Positions 1 through 5,174 of a DNA stretch of 5,174 bases are shown here, piece by piece. The stretch covers positions 1-5,174 of the forward strand of contig NZ_JBDSWZ010000217.1 in the NCBI RefSeq assembly GCF_039926425.1, in the 5' to 3' direction. Source of the stretch: Dokdonella_A sp039926425. GTDB taxonomy: Bacteria; Pseudomonadota; Gammaproteobacteria; Xanthomonadales; Rhodanobacteraceae. The translations under genes and the position numbers were made by a program. The notes under the pieces were generated by a model. It saw nothing but the letters and a program-made list of their open reading frames with translations. It searched no databases and was not told the origin of the DNA. Within the stretch, counting starts at the first letter, position 1, and each line of letters begins with the position of its first letter.

Positions 1-5
1 TTCAT
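1..5 (-). CDS. start of the next gene, probably kdpD (only 5 bases in window)
   Basis: Two bases after the kdpC stop, the minus strand reads ATGAA and runs off the left edge. GGAAAG at 19-14, inside the end of kdpC, stands eight bases upstream and would serve as ribosome binding site. In many bacteria kdpD, the sensor kinase for potassium limitation, directly follows kdpC with this close spacing. No coding content can be judged from five bases, so the gene name is left empty; the identity is inferred from operon convention only. Confidence 0.35.
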
Positions 6-7
6 CG

Positions 8-580
8 TCAGAGCTTTCCGTCAAGCGCCAGGTTGAGCTTCAACACGTTGACGCGCGGTTCGCCAAGCACTCCAAACTGCCGTCCGTCGGTCGCACGAGC
101 GACGAAAGCGCTGACCTGGGCCTCGGCCAGTCCACGCAGGCGTGCGACCCGTGCGATCTGATAGTTCGCCGCTGCCGGCGAGATGTGCGGGTCGAGGCCA
201 CTCGCCGACGTCGTCACGAGATCGACCGGAACCGCCATTGCGTTGGAAGGATCCGCAGCGTGCAGTGCCTGCACGCGTTGCTTGACTGCGTCGGCGAGGG
301 CCGGATTGGTCGGACCCAGATTGGAACCACCCGACGCGGCGGAATTGTTTGCAAAGGGTGCAGTCGCCGATGGGCGCCCCCAGAAATATTTCGGATCGGC
401 AAACGCCTGTCCGATCAGCTCGGATCCGAGCGGCTTGCCGTCCCGTTCGATCAGGCTGCCGTTGGACGCGCGCGGAAAAAGGACCTGCGCGATCCCGGTG
501 ACCAGCAACGGATACGCAATGCCGGTGACGATGGTGAAAAGGACCAGCATGACGACGGATTGGCGGATGATCTTGCCCAT
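8..580 (-). CDS. kdpC: KdpC, small subunit of the potassium-transporting ATPase
   Basis: KdpC is a single-span inner-membrane subunit with a large periplasmic domain that is needed for assembly and K+ affinity of the KdpFABC complex. The protein has 190 residues, the same as E. coli KdpC. Residues about 9-31 form the one membrane helix, ending in the family motif YPLLVTGIAQ. The periplasmic part carries GSELIGQAF (52-60), YFWGRPSA (65-72), NSAASGGSNLGPTNP (79-93), VPVDLVTTSASGLDPHISP (117-135) with AAANYQ after it, and a C-terminal LGEPRVNVLKLN (172-183). All are diagnostic. GGAG sits six bases before the ATG at 580, supporting this start. The gene begins 36 bases after the porin stop, so it is separated from kdpB by about 970 bases, unlike the classic kdpABC order. 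Only two bases separate its stop from the next ATG. Identity is near certain. Confidence 0.98.
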   Translation of the reverse strand: MGKIIRQSVVMLVLFTIVTGIAYPLLVTGIAQVLFPRASNGSLIERDGKPLGSELIGQAFADPKYFWGRPSATAPFANNSAASGGSNLGPTNPALADAVKQRVQALHAADPSNAMAVPVDLVTTSASGLDPHISPAAANYQIARVARLRGLAEAQVSAFVARATDGRQFGVLGEPRVNVLKLNLALDGKL

Positions 581-584
581 GACA

Positions 585-590
585 CTCTCC
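585..590 (-). promoter_or_regulatory. ribosome binding site of kdpC
   Basis: GGAGAG on the minus strand lies four bases before the ATG at 580 (GGAG core six bases away). It gives kdpC its own good initiation signal despite the inserted porin gene, and fits the need for KdpC in equal amounts to KdpA and KdpB. Confidence 0.6.
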
Positions 591-616
591 AGGATTCAGC
601 AGGACTTGCGACGGTT

Positions 617-1441
617 CTAGAACGTGCCTTGCAGCATCACGAATCCGCGCGTGCCACCCGTGTTGCGTGTGTCGGCGGCGTTGGTGAAACTCGCGGTGTG
701 GCTGTAGAACGCATCATTGTTCGCGTAGGTGGCGCCAACACTGGCCGACCAGTGCGGATGGACCTGGAATTTCAGCGTTGCACCCAGATCGGTGTAGTCG
801 GGATTCGACGCACCATTGCCAAGCGGCACTGCAAGACTCGTTGCAATGTCGGTGTACGCTGCGTGCAGTGCGAGACTCCACAGGTTGTTGAATGGAATCG
901 CCGCATCGAGCTGGACGTACGCCGTTCCCCTGGAATCGTCGCGATAGCCCTGCTCGATGTCGAGGCCGAAATAGTCGGTCAGCGCGCGCGAGAATTTCAG
1001 CGTCACCCATTTCCACGTCAGCGCCGCATTGGCTTCCGCGGTGTTGAACGTGCGCGACGCGAGACCGACGTCGTCGAGATTCCCCTTCGGATACAGATAC
1101 GTGTAGAGGCCAACACGCCACGACCAGTCCGTGTTGAATGACTGGCCGTAGCTTGCATAGAGATCCAGCTCAAGCGATGCGCCGGGGTAGCTCTTCCCGC
1201 TGATGCTCGATCCCCACAATCCGGCGGCGAATCCATTCGACAGCGCTAGATCTGCGCCACCCTGCACTGCCGGCGAACCCCAGGTCTGGGTCAAGCCGCG
1301 GAACATGTAGTCCGACGTCAGATCGATGTTGCCGGTGACGACCGACGAGGGCGATGTTGTTTCGGTCGTTTGCGCAGTGGCCGTCGTGACGCAGGCGATC
1401 AGGGCCAGCGCGAGTGCGCGGACAGGAGGGCTCATGGACAT
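617..1441 (-). CDS. TorF-like putative porin / Gcw_chp (TIGR02001-type) outer-membrane protein
   Basis: This 274-residue protein looks like an exported outer-membrane beta-barrel. Residues 1-23 form a signal peptide: Arg8, a hydrophobic stretch ALALALIACV, and a probable cleavage site ATA|Q after residue 23. The mature part opens with GNIDLTSDYMFRGLTQT (37-53), followed by PAVQGGADLALSNGFAAGLW (58-77), ELDLYASYG (91-99) and LYTYLYP (112-118). This matches the N-terminal signature of the Gcw_chp/TIGR02001 family, now often named TorF-like putative porins. Alternating polar and hydrophobic strands continue to a terminal FVMLQGTF, whose final Phe is the usual recognition signal for barrel assembly. 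The start at 1441 has AAGGA six bases upstream; an ATG at 1435 is also in frame but less well spaced. The gene lies between kdpB and kdpC in the same direction, with gaps of 107 and 36 bases and no visible terminator. Family assignment is by motif memory. The substrate is unknown; a link to K+ entry is inference from context. Confidence 0.85.
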   Translation of the reverse strand: MSMSPPVRALALALIACVTTATAQTTETTSPSSVVTGNIDLTSDYMFRGLTQTWGSPAVQGGADLALSNGFAAGLWGSSISGKSYPGASLELDLYASYGQSFNTDWSWRVGLYTYLYPKGNLDDVGLASRTFNTAEANAALTWKWVTLKFSRALTDYFGLDIEQGYRDDSRGTAYVQLDAAIPFNNLWSLALHAAYTDIATSLAVPLGNGASNPDYTDLGATLKFQVHPHWSASVGATYANNDAFYSHTASFTNAADTRNTGGTRGFVMLQGTF

Positions 1442-1545
1442 GTGAATTCCTTTGCAGGCGCGTGAATCGAGGCGGCGGCGTGGTCCCAGGTCGCTTCTGG
1501 CGTGACAGCGGAAACCGTGTGCATCAGATGGGTACGCATCGACAT
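1432..1545 (-). CDS. possible small ORF between kdpB and the porin gene (35-37 codons)
   Basis: A small frame begins just after the kdpB stop, with ATG codons at 1545 and 1539 in the same frame, and ends in TGA at 1434-1432. The ATG at 1539 is the better start: GAGGA at 1550-1546, overlapping the kdpB stop, sits six bases upstream. From that start the peptide has 35 residues, beginning MRTHLMHTVS and ending AKEFTCP. It is not hydrophobic, has no signal peptide and does not resemble KdpF, which is a single membrane helix. Its stop overlaps the third codon of the porin gene as ATGA, the layout of translational coupling. It may be a coupling leader that carries ribosomes across the gap, a real small protein, or chance. 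I recognise no family. The strong Shine-Dalgarno with correct spacing is the only real support. Confidence 0.35.
   Translation of the reverse strand: MSMRTHLMHTVSAVTPEATWDHAAASIHAPAKEFTCP
1447..1452 (-). promoter_or_regulatory. ribosome binding site of the porin gene
   Basis: AAGGAA on the minus strand ends five bases before the ATG at 1441. This spacing favours 1441 as the porin start over the in-frame ATG at 1435, which would be eleven bases away. Confidence 0.6.
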
Positions 1546-1550
1546 TCCTC
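1546..1550 (-). promoter_or_regulatory. Shine-Dalgarno GAGGA overlapping the kdpB stop
   Basis: The minus strand reads TGAGGA, where the TGA is the kdpB stop and GAGGA is a strong ribosome binding sequence. The nearest well-spaced start is the ATG at 1539 (six-base spacer), not the porin start about 100 bases further on. It therefore points to the small ORF rather than to the porin gene. Confidence 0.5.
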
Positions 1551-3621
1551 AGGCAAGACCGGCGAACACGAGCAGCATGTCGATCACCTTGATGCCGACA
1601 AACGGCACGATCAGGCCGCTGAGACCGTAGACCAGCAGGTTGCGCCGCAGCAGTTCGCCGGCGCCGACCGCGCGCGAGCGGACGCCTTTCAGCGCAAGCG
1701 GAATCAGGCAGACGATGATCAGCGCATTGAAGATCACCGCCGACAGGATCGCGCTTTGCGGAGTCGCAAGGTGCATCACGTTGAGCGCATTCAATGCGGG
1801 ATAGGTCGCCGCGAATGCCGCAGGAATGATCGCGAAATACTTCGCGACGTCGTTGGCCAGCGAAAACGTGGTCAATGCGCCGCGCGTGATCAGCATCTGC
1901 TTGCCAATCTCGACCACCTCGATCAGCTTGGTCGGGTTCGAATCGAGGTCGACCATGTTTCCGGCTTCCTTGGCCGCCTGCGTCCCGCTGTTCATCGCGA
2001 CTGCAACGTCCGCCTGCGCAAGCGCGGGTGCGTCATTGGTGCCGTCGCCACACATCGCGACCAGCCGGCCTTCCGCCTGGATGTCGCGGATCAATTGCAG
2101 CTTCGCTTCCGGCGTTGCCTCGGCGAGGAAATCATCCACACCCGCCTCCGCCGCGATCGACGCCGCGGTGAGCGGGTTGTCACCGGTGATCATGATCGTC
2201 TTGATGCCCATACGACGCAGTTCGGAAAAGCGCTCGCGAATGCCGCCCTTGACGATGTCCTTCAGCTCGATCACACCGAGCGCTTGCGCATTTTCTGCCA
2301 CCAGCAACGGAGTACCGCCCCTTCGCGCGATGTCTTCGGCGGCCTTGAGTACGGCGGGAGGCAGCGTGGTGCCGAGCGCAGCCAGATGATTGCGGATCGC
2401 ATCGATCGATCCTTTGCGGATCGCGCGTCCGGAAACGTCGACGCCGCTCATTCGGGTCTGTGCGGTGAACGGCACGAAATGCGCATCGAGCTCATGCAAT
2501 GCGCGTTCGCGAATTCCAAATTCCTCTTTCGCGAGCACGACAATGCTGCGGCCTTCGGGCGTTTCATCGGCCAACGACGCGAGCTGCGCGGTGTCTGCAA
2601 GCACCTCGAGCGCAACGCCGGGCGCCGGATGGAATGCAACCGCCTGGCGATTGCCGAGGGTGATCGTGCCGGTCTTGTCGAGCAGAAGAACGTCCACGTC
2701 GCCAGCCGCCTCGACTGCGCGTCCGGACATCGCGATCACGTTCGCCTGGATCATCCGGTCCATTCCGGCGATCCCGATCGCGGAGAGCAGGCCACCAATC
2801 GTCGTCGGGATCAGGCAGACGAGGAGTGCCACCAGCACGGTGAGCGTGACCGGATCGCCGTGGCCGGCGCTCTCCACCGCGTACAGCGAATACGGCAGCA
2901 GCGTCGAGCAGGCCAGCAGAAAAATCAGCGTGAACTTCGCCAGCAGGATGGTCAGCGCAATCTCGTTCGGCGTCTTGCGACGGCTCGCGCCCTCGACCAT
3001 GGCGATCATCCGGTCGAGAAAGCTTTCACCGGGATTGCTCGCGATGCGGACAACGATCCAGTCCGACAGCACGCGCGTGCCGCCGGTGACCGAACTGCGG
3101 TCGCCACCCGATTCGCGGATGACCGGTGCCGACTCGCCGGTGACCGCGCTTTCGTCGACTGACGCCGCACCATCGACGACCTCGCCGTCCCCCGGAATGC
3201 TGTCGCCTGCGTTGACAACGACGAAGTCGCCCTTACGCAGGTCAGCGGCGGAAACGGACGTGACGTCCGCACGCGTCTGCGGGCTTGCGACCTTGTTGGC
3301 GACGACGTCGCGCCGCGCGCCGCGCAGCGAATTGGCTTGCGCCTTTCCGCGCCCTTCAGCGATTGCCTCGGCAAAGTTGGCGAACAGCAGCGTGAACCAC
3401 AGCCAGATCGCGACCCAGAAAATGAAACCGGTCGGTGCTTCGCCGTGTCCGAGCAGCGCCTGCACCCATAGTGCTGTCGTCATGATGCTGCAGACGAGCA
3501 CCACGAACATCACCGGGTTGCGGAACTGCTGGCGTGGCGAGAGTTTGCGAAACGCGTCGGCGATCGCCGGAACAAGAAGTTCCCGGCTCAACGCGCTGGT
3601 ACGGGCAGTCATGGTCGTCAT
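1549..3621 (-). CDS. kdpB: KdpB, P-type (P1A) ATPase subunit of the potassium pump
   Basis: KdpB is the catalytic subunit that hydrolyses ATP to drive K+ import with KdpA and KdpC in the inner membrane. The 690-residue protein is full length for the family (E. coli about 682). Membrane helices are at roughly 37-57, 65-87, 224-246, 258-283, 584-608, 622-646 and 662-688. The actuator motif TGES is at 161-164; Ser164 matches the serine that is inhibitorily phosphorylated in E. coli (Ser162). IPTTIGG in helix 4 is at 271-277, and the phosphorylation motif DKTGT has the catalytic Asp at 315. The nucleotide domain has HFVPF (381-385) and KGS (403-405). TGDNPLTA (479-486) and GDGTNDAP (525-532) are intact. 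Asp591 and Lys594 in helix 5 match the E. coli dipole pair Asp583/Lys586. The start at 3621 is preceded only by a weak GGA nine bases upstream; a second in-frame ATG three codons later (3612) is possible. The TGA stop overlaps a strong ribosome binding site for what follows. No defect is seen. Confidence 0.98.
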   Translation of the reverse strand: MTTMTARTSALSRELLVPAIADAFRKLSPRQQFRNPVMFVVLVCSIMTTALWVQALLGHGEAPTGFIFWVAIWLWFTLLFANFAEAIAEGRGKAQANSLRGARRDVVANKVASPQTRADVTSVSAADLRKGDFVVVNAGDSIPGDGEVVDGAASVDESAVTGESAPVIRESGGDRSSVTGGTRVLSDWIVVRIASNPGESFLDRMIAMVEGASRRKTPNEIALTILLAKFTLIFLLACSTLLPYSLYAVESAGHGDPVTLTVLVALLVCLIPTTIGGLLSAIGIAGMDRMIQANVIAMSGRAVEAAGDVDVLLLDKTGTITLGNRQAVAFHPAPGVALEVLADTAQLASLADETPEGRSIVVLAKEEFGIRERALHELDAHFVPFTAQTRMSGVDVSGRAIRKGSIDAIRNHLAALGTTLPPAVLKAAEDIARRGGTPLLVAENAQALGVIELKDIVKGGIRERFSELRRMGIKTIMITGDNPLTAASIAAEAGVDDFLAEATPEAKLQLIRDIQAEGRLVAMCGDGTNDAPALAQADVAVAMNSGTQAAKEAGNMVDLDSNPTKLIEVVEIGKQMLITRGALTTFSLANDVAKYFAIIPAAFAATYPALNALNVMHLATPQSAILSAVIFNALIIVCLIPLALKGVRSRAVGAGELLRRNLLVYGLSGLIVPFVGIKVIDMLLVFAGLA

Positions 3622-3672
3622 GTCGATTGATCCGGAAAGTGCGAGGGCGCGCGCGTGCGGGCGCGAAGTCGG
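3622..3672. other. kdpA-kdpB intergenic spacer, GC-rich
   Basis: These 51 bases separate the kdpA stop from the kdpB start. They contain an alternating purine-pyrimidine run (gcgcgcgcgtgc, 3647-3658) followed by a second GC-rich patch, and short inverted GCGCG/CGCGC elements that could form a weak hairpin. No T-run follows, so it does not look like an intrinsic terminator. Only a weak CGGA element precedes the kdpB start. Confidence 0.4.
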
Positions 3673-5174
3673 TCAGTGCGCGAGCGAACCGAGATGCTCG
3701 GCGATGGGTCCGAGCGCGAGGGCGGGCAGGAACGTGAGTGCACCGACCACCACAACGACACAGGCAAGCAACACGACAAACAGGGGCGTGTGCGTGGGCA
3801 ACGTTCCCGCCGATGAGGGCACCTGCTTCTTCGCCGCAAGCGATCCGGCAATTGCGAGCATCCCGATCGCGAGCGGGAAGCGCGCAAAGAACATGCAGAT
3901 CCCAAGCAACGTGTTGTAGAAGGGCGTGTTGGCGGACAGGCCCGCGAACGCGCTGCCGTTGTTGTTCGACGCCGACGACAGCGCGTAGAGAATCTCGCTG
4001 AATCCGTGGGCACCAGGATTGGCGACGCCGGCAATCCCCGCTGGCGCCATCACCGCAATCGCGGTCCCGACCACCACCAGTGCGCAGGGAATCAGCACGA
4101 CCAGGCTTGCCATCTTCATTTCATACGCTTCGATTTTCTTGCCGAGGTATTCGGGTGTTCGTCCGACCATCAGGCCGGCGATGAACACCGCGACGATCGC
4201 GAACGCGAGCATTCCGTAGAGACCGCTGCCGACTCCGCCGCCGATGACTTCGCCGAGCTGCATCAACCACATCGGCACCATGCCCCCAAGCGGCGTGTAC
4301 GAATCGTGCATCGAGTTGACCGATCCGTTTGACGCGGCCGTCGTCGCCGTCGCCCACAGAGCTGAATTTGCAATGCCGAAGCGCACCTCCTTGCCCTCCA
4401 TGTTGCCGCCCGCCTGCATCGCCGATGCAACCTGGTCTGCGCCGGCGGATGACAGTGCGGGATTGCCCGCCTGCTCGGCCATCGTGCAGGCGACCATCAG
4501 CGGTACGAAGATGATCAGCATCGTGGCCAACAGGGCCCAGCCCTGGCGACGGTCGCCGACCATGCTTCCAAACGTGTAGCAGAGCGCGAACGGGATCAGC
4601 AGGATTGCGATGACTTCAAGGAAATCGCTGAGCGGCGTCGGATTTTCGTAGGGGTGCGCGGAGTTGACGTTGTAGTACCCGCCGCCATTGGTCCCCAGCT
4701 GCTTGATCGCGATTTGCGACGCTGCAGGGCCAAGCGGCAGCAACTGCTCCGTGACAGGCGTGTCCTTGGTAACGTCCTTGCCGTCCGCACTCTTGACGGC
4801 TTGTCCGTCTGTGTCCTTGACGGTTTCCGTCTGCGTCGTGGCTTGCAGGAGCGGAACGGTTTCGTAGGGCTTGAAGTTCTGCGGCACTCCCTGCGCCGTC
4901 AGGATCAACGCCAGGACGAACGAGAGCGGCAGCAGGATGTACAGCGTGCTGCGTGTCATGTCGACCCAGAAATTGCCGACGCCTTGTGCGCTGTGACGCA
5001 CAAAGCCGCGAATCAGTGCCATCAACACCGCGATTCCAGTCGCCGCCGACAGGAAGTTCTGCACAGCGAGGCCGAGCATCTGCGTCAGATAGCTCATCGT
5101 CGACTCGCCGCCGTAGCCTTGCCAGTTCGTGTTCGTCGCGAAGCTGATGGCGGTGTTCATCGCGGAGTCCGCAG
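3673..5174 (-). CDS. kdpA: KdpA, potassium-binding/translocating subunit of the KdpFABC ATPase (5' partial)
   Basis: KdpA is the inner-membrane channel-like subunit that selects K+ in the KdpFABC high-affinity uptake pump. Numbering from the Met at 5160, the four selectivity-filter-type signatures are visible: TNTNWQ (9-14), GTNGGG (156-161), TTAASNG (273-279) and NNNGSAF (399-405). Other conserved blocks are GDRRQG (202-207), NMEGKE (253-258), GGMVPMWLMQ (292-301), GRTPEYLGKK (333-342) and a C-terminal ALTFLPALALGP. Several hydrophobic membrane segments lie between them. The Met at 5160 is not the true start: the frame stays open to the window edge (codons for A-D-S-A precede it), and compared with E. 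coli KdpA (from memory) it falls near residue 103, so about 100 N-terminal residues lie off the right edge. A charged loop at residues about 101-139 is longer than in E. coli. The third filter segment has Asn where E. coli has Cys, a substitution I consider ordinary. The stop is 51 bases before kdpB, the usual operon order. Identity is near certain. Confidence 0.98.
   Translation of the reverse strand, partial: ADSAMNTAISFATNTNWQGYGGESTMSYLTQMLGLAVQNFLSAATGIAVLMALIRGFVRHSAQGVGNFWVDMTRSTLYILLPLSFVLALILTAQGVPQNFKPYETVPLLQATTQTETVKDTDGQAVKSADGKDVTKDTPVTEQLLPLGPAASQIAIKQLGTNGGGYYNVNSAHPYENPTPLSDFLEVIAILLIPFALCYTFGSMVGDRRQGWALLATMLIIFVPLMVACTMAEQAGNPALSSAGADQVASAMQAGGNMEGKEVRFGIANSALWATATTAASNGSVNSMHDSYTPLGGMVPMWLMQLGEVIGGGVGSGLYGMLAFAIVAVFIAGLMVGRTPEYLGKKIEAYEMKMASLVVLIPCALVVVGTAIAVMAPAGIAGVANPGAHGFSEILYALSSASNNNGSAFAGLSANTPFYNTLLGICMFFARFPLAIGMLAIAGSLAAKKQVPSSAGTLPTHTPLFVVLLACVVVVVGALTFLPALALGPIAEHLGSLAH

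Noticed and set aside
185..1141. Plus-strand open frame of 318 codons opposite kdpC and the porin
   Set aside because: Arg/Val-rich translation spanning two real genes on the other strand, with no family resemblance.
1432..1545. The small ORF as a displaced kdpF
   Set aside because: KdpF is a roughly 29-residue hydrophobic single helix encoded upstream of kdpA; this peptide is polar and lacks any membrane segment.
1442..1548. A separate promoter or a terminator in the kdpB-porin gap
   Set aside because: I see no convincing -35/-10 pair, no strong inverted repeat and no T-run; the gap is better explained by the small ORF and the porin ribosome binding site.
1414..3162. Long plus-strand open frame of 582 codons opposite kdpB
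   Set aside because: It is antisense to an unmistakable kdpB and extends over the small-ORF gap. Its translation is rich in Arg, His, Asp and Gln with no domain or membrane pattern, as expected from the complement of GC-rich coding DNA.
2390..3919. Long plus-strand open frame of 509 codons opposite kdpB and the end of kdpA
   Set aside because: Ser/Ala/Arg-rich low-complexity translation crossing two real genes and their spacer; a codon-bias shadow without a recognisable motif.
5158..5160. ATG at 5160 as the start of kdpA
   Set aside because: The frame is open upstream to the window edge and the upstream residues continue the KdpA homology; the conserved N-terminal helices would be missing if translation began here.

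Overview
The window carries most of a high-affinity potassium uptake (Kdp) operon, with every gene on the minus strand, so it is transcribed from high to low coordinates. The order of transcription is kdpA (5' end beyond the right edge), kdpB, a possible 35-37 codon small ORF, an outer-membrane beta-barrel gene of the TorF-like/Gcw_chp (TIGR02001-type) family, kdpC, and what looks like the first bases of the next gene (probably kdpD) at the left edge. DNA is GC-rich with strong GC preference at third codon positions. The proteins are typical of Proteobacteria, and the OmpA/porin-like protein ending in Phe shows a Gram-negative envelope. A beta- or gammaproteobacterium (Burkholderiales- or Xanthomonadales-like) is my best guess, but the genus cannot be read from this sequence.

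Region by region: 3673-5174 encodes KdpA, the K+-binding and translocating subunit related to the superfamily of K+ transporters, missing roughly its first 100 residues. 1549-3621 encodes KdpB, a complete P-type ATPase with all catalytic motifs intact. 1442-1548 is a 107-base gap that is almost filled by a small reading frame with a good Shine-Dalgarno overlapping the kdpB stop. 617-1441 encodes the outer-membrane protein with a signal peptide. 8-580 encodes KdpC, complete. Positions 1-5 hold an ATG with a good ribosome binding site, just after the kdpC stop.

The genes work together as follows. KdpA, KdpB and KdpC (with the small KdpF, not in this window) form the inner-membrane KdpFABC pump that scavenges K+ at low external concentration. 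The unusual feature is the outer-membrane protein gene placed between kdpB and kdpC. Short intergenic spacings on both sides, good ribosome binding sites and no visible terminator suggest it is co-transcribed with the pump subunits. An outer-membrane entry route or accessory role in K+ uptake is therefore a reasonable but untested hypothesis. No mobile elements, RNA genes, CRISPR arrays or clear terminators were seen. The main promoter and any KdpE site should lie upstream of kdpA, outside the window.
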